From Silurus meridionalis (Eukaryota; Chordata; Actinopteri; Siluriformes; Siluridae), in the NCBI RefSeq assembly GCF_014805685.1, contig NC_060884.1, positions 14,428,856-14,492,855 on the forward strand: a stretch of DNA of 64,000 nucleotides, written 5' to 3'. The notes under the pieces were generated by a model. That model ran no database searches. It had not been told where the DNA came from and worked only from the letters and a program-made list of their open reading frames with translations. The translations under genes and the position numbers were made by a program. How positions within the stretch are numbered: position 1 is the stretch's first letter; the number at the start of each line of letters is the position of its first letter. Positions 48,607 to 59,012 of this stretch are shown piece by piece.

Positions 48607-49861
48607 GGTTATATACACAAATGAATGAAATGTTGGGCAGAATGTACAGTAATGATATAAAGATACATAGATAAAAATAGTGCAGATGTGATGAGTAATA
48701 GAAAAGTATGTAATATGTACATGTATAGTACAGAGGTTATATACAGTTGTATGCAGCTCATCTTGTTATTAGGATAGTAAAGGCTAATGCATTTAATTAA
48801 ATAGGCTATTAACTATATATCACTTAGGATATGCTGTGATGCCTGCTATTTATAGCATGTAGTTTATCATAATGTGTGTATTTGCAACAAAACAATTACA
48901 TCACTAGTCTTGTTGGATTGTAAGTAAACTAGCATTTATTTATTTGGTTCCCTGTTTTCTGTGATTGTACTGAATAGGACCTGAACTAAGTTCAGTAAGC
49001 GGAATCTACAGTGCACTTTAAAAGGATCATTTTAAAAGACATCTTATTATAAGGGAATATGTGTTGTATGTATCTTATGGGTATAATTAGCCAAGGAGTT
49101 GTATGGTTCTTGGTTCTGAGAGTTTAATAAATTTTGCACAATGATATTTAATTGTGCAATAAATGCATTTAGGGTGATATTTATACATGAAAGGGAGCTC
49201 TTATAAATGTACCCAACCTTTTCGGACTGCTATGAAAATATGTCTTACTCATCTAGTGATGTTAGCTGAAGCAGAGAAGCTCAAAGCTAAAACTAATCAA
49301 TGGAGACTTTGGGTCATGGTGTGGTTCACATAGGGTGTCATTTAAGCTAGAACCGCATTTGCTCATTAATGTTATCTACTTAGAAACAACATACAGTTCA
49401 GTGTCATTTCAACATCAAGCAAAACATTTTGAGAGTAATAAATTTAGGAAGAAACTCCTGACTATAACTTGCCATAACACCAGTGGCTTCATTTACACAC
49501 ATCAACAAGTTGTTGAGAAGGTTTTGGGCTCATGATAAACACTGATTGATCTCTAATAAATTAAGTCATTAATATCATTCTATAAATAGATTGGTGTGCT
49601 TAGAGTAACATTAGAGTCTATTTACATAAACTGAGTTTATTTAAGCTAGAGTCTCATGATAAAAATTATGATATGACATTAAAGCCATAATAAATCATAC
49701 TACTTTGGATACTTAAGTACATTTGAAGACAAACGCTTATGTACTTTTGCTCAAGTGAAAGTTTAAAGATTTTACTTTAACTGGAGTAATATTTTACCTA
49801 CTGTAACCCTACTTTTACTCAAGTGCATGCTTTGTGTACTTTGTCCACCACTGTTGTACAG

Positions 49862-51480
49862 TATGAATCCAGGAAGAAACCTCTGAACAAAAACATCTTG
49901 AGCTCAACCTATCTGGACTGGGCATCTTCTTAGAAGGGAGTATGATAATGGCTCCAACTGGCCAACCTGCTTCAGGACAGGTCTTTTTTTTTTGGACTAA
50001 TTTTTTCCCTTCTATCTAGACAACGCCAAGAGCAAAAATAAAATCACCTACATTATTCAGCAGCCATTGCTTAACCTGGGTAAAAGTAAGATGGCACCCA
50101 AAAGTTTTACAATTTTAGAAAAATCATAATCTGTGATATAAACTACATCAATAATGTTAAAAAAACAAGTAGCAAGATGAAGTTTCTTTCATAAGGACAT
50201 TTATATTTCTCAAGTGTATACAAAAATATATAGCTTAATTATATTTTTTGTAGTTTTGTACTTTCCTCTATTTTTCTGTTACACTATTTAACATAAAAAA
50301 AAGAAATTTTTTTTTTCTTTTTTGAAGACACTGAAAAGAATAATATGAAAATCAATTATTATTATTATTATTATTATTATTTTTACAATATATTGTAAGT
50401 TGGCATGAAGTATATTTTACTTCAAACTTCAAATCATATAAAAAGACCAAAGAAAGGAGGCAGGCACTCATTAAGTCAAGTCAAGTTTATTTCTATAGCG
50501 CTTTTCACAACAGACATTGTCTCAAAGCAGCTTTACTGAAATCAACAGTTAAAGTATAAATTATTTTTATAAGTATTTATGTATTTCTATTAATACATTT
50601 ACCAAAGATTTTCAGTAGCTTTAGTTCCAGTGTTAAGTTCTCTAATCATGTTTAGTCCACATTCATCTCTGTCAGTCTGTACCATTTTCAAGAGAAAAGG
50701 CATAGGATAACTTCAGACTATCAGTCTAGACTCTACTCAAGAATTGCGCATTGAGTCATAAGGATTCCTGGATAAAACGTGACCATGGCAGAATCCCTGG
50801 TGCAATTCCAGATAAGATTAATTAAATCCACAGATAGGAATTCAGCACAATCTTGGCTAATCTGTGCAACACTGAGACATGGTGCTCTTTCTCTCTGATT
50901 CTTCACTGATCCAATTGCTGACTAGATTAAAGCTACTACATGATTGAGACTAACCAAAGAGACACAATGGTAATGTTATTATTTGGTTCATCAATGTAAC
51001 CTATTCAATAGTGGAATGGTAGTTTACCTATAAAGTTAAATAGATCTTATAAATCTTTGTATTAGATTGATGCTTTTCTCGCAGACACAAATAAGGCAGC
51101 AAGTTTGAGTGGCTCAAATGCTATTTTTGACGCTTGGTAAAAACGCATAAGTAACATAATGCAATATATGCATTTTGGTTGTGTTTTATATCTTGTCACA
51201 AAAAAGGCCTGCAAGCTATCCGATGAATAGAAATAGGCCTACGTCTGAGATTAATGGTGGCAGTAGAAAGAACAGTGGCCCTAATAGTTGTACAGTCTGA
51301 TAAAGCTATTTGCACATACATTTACTTTTTTGCCAAGCAAATACACTCTGGTAAGTGTCAGTTAATCTTTAATAATGAGTACATTGGCTCCTAACCTTTA
51401 AGAAAATCTTGACTATAATGGGAGATGTAATGGGCATGTTGATTCTACTCGATGCACTTGATGCTATGGAAATGTCTGTA
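49862..51480. other. AT-rich non-coding stretch
   Basis: No gene is recognised. It contains an (ATT)n run (50355-50381) and, at 50472-50560, an inverted copy of the (ACTTG)n-tailed repeat found at 18722-18920. Confidence 0.45.
50472..50560 (-). repeat. Interspersed retroposon-like repeat, inverted copy
   Basis: AAGTCAAGTCAAGTTTATTT...ACATTGTCTCAAAGCAGC is the reverse complement of the 3' module at 18860-18920. Similarity may extend further right but decays. Confidence 0.6.
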
Positions 51481-51606
51481 GGTTACGTATGTAACCCTAG
51501 AACCCTGAGGCAACGAGACACTGCGTTGGAACACTTTGGAATGCGACTGCATTGTCCATGCTCTAAATAATCAGTCAAAATTGAAGGCAGGCTGTCACTG
51601 GCGGGG

Positions 51607-51632
51607 TGACGTCACGACCAGGAAGTATAAAG
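51607..51632 (+). promoter_or_regulatory. CRE plus TATA module in DIRS terminal repeat
   Basis: TGACGTCA (51607-51614) and TATAAAG (51626-51632), 11 bp apart. Identical layout to those at 2173 and 33513. Points into the element, antisense to its genes. Function is inferred. Confidence 0.5.
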
Positions 51633-51859
51633 TGCACATGGAGAGAAGATGGCTTCAGCTTCTGTAACCAAGAAAGAAGTGCTGAAAGGATGCCAGAGGT
51701 GTGGCATAGAGACGCAGCATCTCATTTCCTTAGGGAACTAGGATTACATATGTAACCTAGACATCCCCTTTCAGGAACTTGAGCTGTGTCGGAATGCTTT
51801 GGGCGCTAGAGTCCAATACCACCACACCGACCAGTCCCTGACTAGTGTGAATGAGCACA

Positions 51860-52740
51860 GCTAGGTCGAAGAGGGTCAAGGTTGTAAGACCTGGCGCAGG
51901 GTGAGTGGGGTGGACCAGCCCACAGCGTCGCAGAGTTCTTGGAGGGACACTCCAGAGGACCAAGCCTTGGAGGCTGCCACTCTCCAGGTCGAGTGAGCTC
52001 TGACACCGAATGGAGCGGGGAGACCAGAGGACCCGTAAGAAGACACTATAGCAGGAAGTCCTCTCCTCTGAGGGCCATAGCAGATGAACAATTGTTCCGA
52101 CTTCCTCCAGTACAGTGCTTGGACCAGGCACATCCAGTACAATCTCTCCTGGTCTGGGGACTGGAATGGAGGAGGATTGAATGCCTGGAGCCTGACAGGT
52201 CATGGGACAACCTAGGGCACCTTAGGGATGTAACCCGCTCTAGGGTGCAGGAAGGCACTGGCCATGCCTGGCGTGAACTCCAGGAAAGAGGGGGGCCACA
52301 GAAAGGGCCTGTAAATCACCTACTTTCCTCAGAGAGCAGATAGCCAGAAAGAAGGTGGTCTTAATGGACAAGTGAGTCCACGAAATCTCGGCTATAGGCC
52401 GAAGGGGGGCTCAGACTGAGCCTCCAACTTTACAGCCAAGTCCCATCAAGGAAACTCTTGGCTGCACCACTGCCTCAGCCTCCAAGTGCCATGGAGAAAA
52501 CACGTCAGGAGTGGGTCTCTGCCCAGTAAATGCCCGGACACGGGGACATGAAACGGCGGATGTGTAGACTTATGTTAACTTAAATGGTGCAATGCCAACC
52601 ATTTTGTGAACCGCTCCTGCAGAAACTCCAGCACTAAAACAACTGGGCAGTGGACTGGGTCCAATTGGTGCCAGGAACAGCACGCAGTAAACAGGCGCTA
52701 TCTCGCAGCATACGACCTCCTCCTAGAGGGAGCTCTGGAT
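51860..52740 (-). pseudogene. DIRS tyrosine recombinase, catalytic arginine replaced
   Basis: The recombinase that would integrate the circular DIRS intermediate. The C-terminal half is readable (QLFICYGPQRRGLPAI, SSGLPAPFGVRAHSTWRVAA, then SLQELCDAVGWSTPL). The HxxR box is HSTW: the second catalytic arginine is tryptophan, a CGG to TGG type change. A block between GLPAI and YGSSGLP (normally TLSRWIVDAI...) is deleted. The N-terminal half (52740-52260) is frameshifted on this strand. Not functional. Confidence 0.85.
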
Positions 52741-52759
52741 TGGAAAATAGACTTGGACC

Positions 52760-53760
52760 CTTGTCTTAATTCAAATGGTCTGGGCTGCTCTGAGGGAGAG
52801 GAGTTCCCCTGGGCCCAGAGGGGATCTGGCGTGGGGCCTTGTAGTAGGAACCAGGGATCTCTCCATGCATCTAAGGCACGTAGGAATCGCTGTGTGACCT
52901 TGATTGCAGGCAGGGAATTGCCATTCCGAGAAAAACCCCTGGGCCCTGAGCCACCACTGAAGAGGTCTCAAGTACAGGAGGCCAAGTGGAATGACATTGG
53001 ACACTGCTGCCATGAACCTGAGTTCTCCAGTCTCTGGAACTGCCTGAGAGTGAGTAACTTCTCTGACCTTCCTGACTGCCATAAGAATGGACGCAATGTG
53101 GGCAGAGGAAAGCTGCACGCCCATAGTCATTAAATCCCATATGACGCCGAGATAGGTGGTTCTCTGTAATGGAGAAAGCACACTCTTCCCAACATTCAGC
53201 CTGAAACCCCAGCTCTTTCATGTGAGCGAGAATGACATCTCAATGTCGGACCACTAACTGCTCTGATCAAGCTAATATCAACCAATCGTTGATATAATTG
53301 AGGATACGGATGCCCTAAAGTCTCAGGGAGCCAGAGGCGCATCGCCACACTTTGTGAAGGTGCGGGGTGACAAGGCAAAGCTAAAGGGAAGGACCCAATA
53401 TTGGTAAGCTTTGACCCCAAAAGCACAACTCAGGAACTTCCTGTGATAAGGGAGAATAGGTACGTGAAAGTACGCATCCTTTAGATCTACCATGACAAAC
53501 CAGTCTTTGGATCTGATCTGAGACACAACCTGCTTGAGGGACAGCATTTTGAACCAGAGCCTAATAAAAGAGCGGTTCAGCTGATGTAGATGTAGATCTA
53601 GGATAGGACGCAACCCACCGTCCTTTTTGGGAACTATGAAGTACCGCCTGTACAACCCGGTCTCTCTGTCTGACTGAGGAACCTCGATTGCCTCCTTCCT
53701 CAAGAGAGTGTCTACTTCTCGTTCCAAGACCAGAACCTGCTCGCTTCTCACCACATTGGA
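52760..53760 (-). pseudogene. DIRS reverse transcriptase/RNase H, frameshifted
   Basis: RT is open from about 53754 ([74 protein letters not shown]), then shifts frame near 53330. The active-site box, read near 53290, is YIND in place of YIDD, losing one catalytic aspartate. A further frame (53181-52771) carries LSPLQRTTYLGVIWD and AAVSNVIPLGLLYLRPLQWW followed by HARSPLGPGEL. RNase H catalytic motifs are mostly absent. Confidence 0.88.
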
Positions 53761-53841
53761 AGATAGCCTGTTTAACCTGTGTGGGCGAGACCCGAACTAA
53801 ATCGTATAGCCTCACTCTACAGTGTGCAGGACCCACTGGAA

Positions 53842-53849
53842 CACATCTG
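53842..53849 (+). repeat. 8-bp target site duplication, left copy
   Basis: CACATCTG, identical to 54901-54908, flanks the hAT-like element. Confidence 0.85.
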
Positions 53850-54900
53850 CAGAGGTGGGAAGTAACAAAGTACAAATACTTCGTTACTGTACTTGAGTAG
53901 ATTTTTTTGGTATCAGTACTTTACTCCACTATTTATTTTTCAGACAACTTTTTACTTTTACTCTTTAAATTTTTAGACACAAGTATATATATTTGGCTGT
54001 CAAAATAAAAATGATTTTAAACGGCACTAAATTGTATTAACACGCTATCAGTTCATCGCGCATTTCTGTTTTTACCATTTTATAAAAAATATAAATACTG
54101 CACATTAATAAAAAACAATATAAAAGAGGCGAAATTAAAACCTTCGGCAAAAAAATAAATTTATCCACGACGTCCTTTTTTTTACTTAGATATAAAATAA
54201 ATAAATAAATAAACTCCAGATAAAAATATTTTTAATCAGTAAACTTTTGTTTTATTTCTGCACCAAGTCTCAAATCAAACAAAAAATCCGCCATGTTTTA
54301 CACAATTAACCCTCTGGGTGGCGTTTTGTGGGTTTTTCCCTCATAATGGCGACACGAACTTAAATTACTGTCTTTACTGATAGATAAAAACAATACATAA
54401 TTCAAATCTGTAAAATGTCTATGATTATATATAAAAGCTTCTTGACTTGACTTGAAGCGGTGCAGTTTCTCCGGTATCACCTCATTAACTGTCCGTGTGG
54501 AAACATAGCAAAGGCTCTTAATGATGTCCACACATCTCTGCACTGTTATAGCCTTTATATTTAATCACTGTACATATGCTTACATATATAATCAAATGCT
54601 GTAAATATGATACACATTTATCTGCACTATTTGCATGATTGCTACTTTTTTACTTCTGGTAGATGCATTTCATTGCTGTGTACCTGTACTATGCAATGAC
54701 AATAAAGTTCTATCTATCTATCTAATATGATGCTAAAACAGGTAGAAGTAATAACTACTTTTTACTTAAGTACATGTCAGAGCCAAGACTTCTTTACTTT
54801 CACTTGAGTAAAAAAGTATAATCAGTACTTTTACCCGAGTATTTTAAAACATGAGTATCTGTACTTCTAGTAAAGGTTGTGTGTACTTTTGCCACCTCTG
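53850..54900. mobile_element. Non-autonomous hAT-like element inserted in the DIRS copy
   Basis: The 1,051-bp element starts CAGAGGTGGGAAGTAACAAA and ends with the inverted GTACTTTTGCCACCTCTG. It is flanked by perfect 8-bp duplications CACATCTG (53842-53849, 54901-54908). AAGTAC-rich ends resemble those of 47545-49853. No transposase is encoded. A retroposon tail with (TCTA)n lies inside at about 54560-54724, so this element has itself been a target. Confidence 0.88.
54560..54724 (+). repeat. Retroposon 3' tail with (ATCT)n nested in the hAT-like element
   Basis: Contains CTTCTGGTAGATGCATTTCA and TGCAATGACAATAAAGTTCT followed by ATCT repeats. Same family as the minus-strand tail at 48067-48210. 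Confidence 0.6.
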
Positions 54901-54908
54901 CACATCTG

Positions 54909-55748
54909 GTAAATCCATCAAGTGCAGTCTCTCAAGACTGATCTCTGGTGTGTCTAGAGCTGTGGCAATGCCCTAACGTGGCTCATGAGATGAGACCTCC
55001 TGGTCCGCAACGATGCCGGGCGAAACCCAGGGAGGGTGCTGGAGCTGGCCGCTTTTCTTGGCAGGGTTAATGAGCCAGGTCCCTGAAGGGGCCCATGGGA
55101 AACGGGCACCGAGAGAAGCGGCGCTACACGCTTCATCCCTACACAGGTTGGGTCAGGACCTTTTGGCCGAAGCCCTCTTCCTGGAGATGACAGTCCTTAG
55201 ATCTGTCACCTCATTGGGATTTGACCCAGGGTACCGAGCGGGATCCCTCACAGGGGGAGGGCAACGCTCTGTCTCTGCACTTGGCAGTACAAAGTGCTGG
55301 GTTGGGGTTGGGGATGCACCCGCCGAGCAGCCCCATGAGATTGGCGTAGGAGATACTACTGGAACAAAGCTGATTTTTCTTAGACTCCTGGAACCTGTCG
55401 ATTACCGAATCAATGGCATCGCCGAACAGGCCTGAAGGAGAGAGTAGGGTGTCCAGCAGCGTGTCCTTGTCCCTGTCAGGTATTTCAGACAGGGTAAGCC
55501 ACAGATGTCTCTCAGTGGCTATTAGGGTAGCCATAGACTGGCCAATGGCCTTAGCAGTTATTTTTTTTGCCCTTAAGGCCAAATCCGCCGTATGGCAGAT
55601 CTCTGAGAACTGGCCGCCCTAGGGGTCTCCCAGATCCAGCTTCCACAGCAGGTCGGCTTAGTATGCCTGTAGCACCAACATGGTGTGCAGACATCCAATG
55701 GTCTGACCTGGTAAAGTGTTAGACTTAGCTTCCAGCACCGAGGTAGTG
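54909..55748 (-). pseudogene. DIRS gag C-terminal half
   Basis: The minus strand reads from about 55582: KKITAKAIGQSMATLIATER, HLWLTLSEIPDRDKDTLLDT, LLSPSGLFGDAIDSVIDRFQ, ESKKNQLC. The upstream part (55748-55585) retains fragments in other frames. The frame is lost beyond about 55211. The same block is present in the scrap at 20995-21372. The gag N-terminal zinc-finger-like motif seen at 41.5 kb is missing here. Confidence 0.82.
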
Positions 55749-55769
55749 CGCAGGGGCTTTGTATTGCAT

Positions 55770-56416
55770 TACCACATAGACTGTAAGTATGAATGTCAAT
55801 ATTTCTATGAATTTCCTGGTTGATTTCTTAGTTGCAATTCTAGCGCTTTGCTTACACGACGGGACGAGCACACACACACCAGAGAGCAAAATGTCAGAAA
55901 AATCACATTGTGTCTTTATTTGTTGTGTACAGGGGTGCAATCTTGTATCAGAATATAAATGAGTCCTTAACGCCACGTCTGCCGGAGCTTCATAGCGCCG
56001 TTTGAAATACGTGTTGTTCGCGGCCACGGCCCATCCAAGAAGTGCTGAGTCCCAAATCTATCTGGGCGGGTGGGTGCTCAGTGTCCTCGAGACCTTTAGA
56101 CAGTCGTTGGAAGAGGTTCGGCGTAGTCGCTGCGATAACTTGTGCTGCTCTTGCTGCTTCCTGTTGAGAAAAGGAGACAGCCTCCTTCGTGGCTCCTTTT
56201 ATATTCCTCCTTCTCCTTGATGAGCGTTGGGAGTTGGTGTTCTCCTTATGAGCTTCCAGCCGTGCCTCGTTATGCCGCCCCGCCCCACTGCCATGTGCTC
56301 TGCAGCTTTCCACAACGCGGGTGCTGATATGGCGCTGTCCATTCAGCACGCGCCTGGCTGTTGTGTTCAGAGCGCTTGCCTGGTTTTGTGAACGGGGCGT
56401 GATGCCGATGTCACAC
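55770..56416 (-). other. Possible solo LTR
   Basis: On the minus strand the island starts TGTGACATCGGCATCACGCC at 56416, has a TATAAAAG box (56203-56196) about 215 bp in, and an AATAAA signal (55920-55915) about 280 bp later. It then runs to an A/T-rich end. This is the order of an LTR (U3-R-U5), and the GC content is higher than in the flanks. No partner LTR or target duplication was found, and the left boundary is a guess. A 142-codon open frame inside it has no recognisable motif and is probably chance. Confidence 0.4.
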
Positions 56417-56440
56417 AATGTATAATCTTTCTGTTTGCAG

Positions 56441-56546
56441 TGGTCAACCAGCGAGATTTGTTCAGTTTGCCATGGATCATAGAGGCAAGCCCTACCGTGA
56501 ATGCTCCAGAGTCAATGGCCTGAGATATCTGGAACAAGTACCTCAG
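56441..56546 (+). other. Exon-like stretch, unassigned
   Basis: A good acceptor (TTTCTGTTTGCAG at 56428-56440) precedes an open 106-bp segment encoding FAMDHRGKPYRECSRVNGLR and ending at CTCAG|GTCCTT (weak donor). The encoded peptide is not low-complexity and does not resemble any transposon protein I recognise. It could be one exon of a host gene, a processed gene scrap or chance. Confidence 0.25.
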
Positions 56547-56725
56547 GTCCTTACTGAGTTTTCTGAGTTCTTCTGGACTGTGATAAGGATTCTCAGGTGT
56601 TAATGTTTAGCAATACATTAGATTAAAAGTGGGAAGTGTAACCATGACTAACTATACATCATTCTAAAGGTCTAAGCCTCAAGCAGCAATTTCAGATCAC
56701 TGTTTTTCAATGGAAAATGTATAAA

Positions 56726-56909
56726 TGTTGTGTATTGTGTTAACGCTGTTTACTTAACTACAATTCCCACAATGCACTTTGTTATACGTGTTTCCGGATG
56801 TACATGTTCCCAGTGTTATTCTCTGCACATGTGAGTAAACAAACAGTCTCGCTAAGTCCGTGTGTGTGTCATCCTTGACTGAATGCCTTGTTATACTCAC
56901 CCCAAAAGA
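56726..56909 (+). repeat. Gypsy 5' LTR
   Basis: Starts TGTTGTGTATTGTGTTAACG. Identity with 58829-59012 ends at CCCCAAAAGA, after which the internal region begins. Confidence 0.92.
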
Positions 56910-56911
56910 AA

Positions 56912-58560
56912 CCCAGGAGTCTGAGCAAAGCAGAAGCAAACTATGCTCAGATTGAGCGAGAAGCATTGAGCATTGTGTTTGGAGTGCGTAAGTTTTATCA
57001 GTATATTTTTGGAAGAAAGTTCACGCTGCTGACTGATCATCGCCCACTCACTGCAATATTTGGTCCACACCATGGCATTCCCGCTCTTGCTGCCAGTAGG
57101 ATGCAAAGGTGGGCTTTGTTGCTATCTGCTCACACCTATGACATTAAATACTGGACGGTCTGTCCAGGTTGCCTCTCGCGGACGGGGTAAGGGAAGCAAA
57201 GGTGGCTGAAATGTTCTATTTCAGCCAGGTGGAGCGGGCTCCTATAACGGCCACACAAGTACGCAGGGGCACACGAAATGACCCTGTCCTGTCAAGAGTC
57301 GTGGATATTGTCATGACCGGTAAAGGGGAGAGCGATGGCCTGGAGCTAAAACCTTACATCTCTCGACATCATGAACTTTCGGTGCAGTCCGGCTGCTTGT
57401 TGTGGGGAAGAAGAGTGGTTATTCCCCCGGCTTTACGCAAGCCAGTGTTAAAACAGCTGCATGTAGGACACTGTGGAATGGTCCGCATGAAGGAGATTGC
57501 CAGGAGCTACTTCTGGTGGCCAGGAGTAGATGGCCAAATTGAGGAAAAAGCTAGGACGTGTACTTCATGCCAGCGCATACGTAACGCACCACAACTTGCA
57601 ACTCCGCACCCGTGGGAATATCCTGAAAAACCATGGCATCGCATTCATATTGATTTTGCTGGCCCAGTCGAAGACAAAATGCTGTTGGTGGTCATGGATG
57701 CACACAGTAAGTGGCCTGAGGTGGCCATTATGAAATCTACTTCAGCTGAAAAGACAATTAAGAAACTGGGAGAAATGTTCAGTAGGTTTGGATCACCAGT
57801 GCAACTTGTCTCAGACAATGGCCCCCAATTTACATCTCATGAGATGGCCACATTTCTACAAGCAAATGGTGTGCAACATATAACGTCATCACCATACCAT
57901 CCTGCAACTAATGGATTAGCCGAAAGGTTTGTCCAAACCATGAAACATGCTTTGAAAGCTTCGCTCGGGCAAGGCACATTTCATCAACGTCTGCACAGCT
58001 TCCTGCTCTTCTATCGTAGTACTCCGCATGCGACCACCAAAGTATCGCCAGCGTTTTTGTTGTTCAGCAGAGAGCTCAGGACAAGCTTTGAGCTGATTAA
58101 ACCAGCTACACTCAAAGAAACTGTCCAACGATAACAAGACCATCAAGTACAGCGACGGAATCTGCAAGCCAAGGACAGAATCTTTGCAACAGGCTCATCA
58201 GTGCTTGCTCGGAACTATGGTAGTGGTCCGAAATGGGTTCCGGCTACTGTGGAGGCCCAAACGGGTCCAGTGTCATATAAGGTCAAGACTGCTGAAAATC
58301 TTTCCTGGAGGAGACATACTGATCAGTTGCTTGGTGGAGCCAGCACAGTTACAGATCTTCCTGAGGTCACTGATGCCACTGATCAAATATATGACAATTC
58401 TCCAACTTCAGTAGTCGCCACAAAGGAGCCTATGATGATCACAAATAGTCCTTTTGCTAACGAACAATCATCTTCACCAGCAGGAAATGGAAACCAAATA
58501 GGCCGCCGGTATCCAGCAAGGGAGCGGCGTCCTCCTCAGCGTTTACTGGACTACACTTAG
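56912..58560 (+). pseudogene. Gypsy pol remnant: RNase H plus integrase
   Basis: Begins directly after the 5' LTR with RNase H (56912-57150; SKAEANYAQIEREALSIVFG, then FTLLTDHRPLTAIFG). The frame breaks near 57160, and the integrase runs from 57169. In that frame are a zinc-binding site (H98, H101, C131, C134), catalytic D162 (HIDFAG), D216 (VSDNGPQFTS) and E252 (GLAERFVQ), i.e. D-D35-E, all intact. A single in-frame TAA (58132-58134) interrupts the C-terminal part, after which the same frame stays open to 58560 (ending RRPPQRLLDYT). RT and protease are absent. Integrase from this copy would be truncated after its core. Confidence 0.92.
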
Positions 58561-58814
58561 TTAGGGGCTTCCCTTATTGCTTCGGGGCAGAATAATCCCC
58601 TAAGGGTAAGCTAGGGTTTGAGGTAGTCTACCCTCATTCCCAGTATATAGTTGTGTCACGTTACAACAGGATTCAGCATAAAGACTCAATGTTCATGTTT
58701 ACAAAAAAAAAAAAGAAAGGTCTATGTTCATAGATATGTTGATTAAAAGAAACAAAATTTCATAATTAAGTGGTACAGTTTAATTTGTAATCTTTGTGTT
58801 ATACCTCAAAGAGT

Positions 58815-58828
58815 AAGAGGGGAGGAAA
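58815..58828 (+). other. Polypurine tract
   Basis: AAGAGGGGAGGAAA abuts the 3' LTR start at 58829, the expected plus-strand priming site of a Gypsy element. Confidence 0.8.
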
Positions 58829-59012
58829 TGTTGTGTATTGTGTTAACGCTGTTTACTTAATTACAATTCCCAAAATGCACTTTGTTATACGTGTTTCCGG
58901 ATGTACATGTTCCCGGTGTTATTCTCTGCACATGTGAGTAAACGAACAGTCTCGCTAAGTCCGTGTGTGTGTCATCCTTGACTGAATGCCTTGTTATACT
59001 CACCCCAAAAGA
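58829..59012 (+). repeat. Gypsy 3' LTR
   Basis: Direct copy of 56726-56909 with about four substitutions. It may extend to the CA at 59014. Confidence 0.92.

Larger units (their letters stand above)
47545..49853. mobile_element. Probable non-autonomous hAT-like element, 2.3 kb, with nested repeats
   Basis: The left end CAGTTGAGGACAGTAATAAAG pairs imperfectly with the right end CTTTGTCCACCACTG. Flanks TTATACAG (47537-47544) and TTGTACAG (49854-49861) agree at 7 of 8 positions, as for an 8-bp hAT duplication. Both ends are rich in AAGTAC/GTACTT motifs, like the element at 53850-54900. No transposase is encoded. The interior holds a retroposon tail (48067-48210), a 187-bp tandem duplication (48218 onward) and (TA)n at 48551-48602. 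Confidence 0.55.
51481..55748 (-). mobile_element. DIRS1-like retrotransposon, longest copy, split by a hAT insertion
   Basis: In minus-strand order: gag (55748-54909), [hAT-like element 54900-53850], RT (53849-53190), RNase H/RT tail (53190-52760), tyrosine recombinase (52740-51860), terminal repeat (about 51780-51481). Without the insertion and one target-site copy about 3.2 kb remain. The 5' end, with its terminal repeat and gag N-terminus, is cut off at 55748. Every open frame carries frameshifts or substitutions, listed under the parts. Confidence 0.9.
56726..59012 (+). mobile_element. Gypsy LTR retrotransposon with paired LTRs, internally deleted
   Basis: Two direct 184-bp LTRs (56726-56909 and 58829-59012) differ at about 4 positions (about 98% identical). 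The 3' LTR is preceded by a polypurine tract. The 5' LTR runs straight into RNase H coding sequence with no primer-binding site, gag, protease or RT, so most of the interior has been deleted. Flanking target duplications were not recognised. The remaining pol is on the plus strand. Confidence 0.92.

Noticed and set aside
55990..56418. 142-codon minus-strand open frame
   Set aside because: It has low motif content, lies inside a GC-rich LTR-like island with a TATA box, and has no recognisable homology. It is probably chance.
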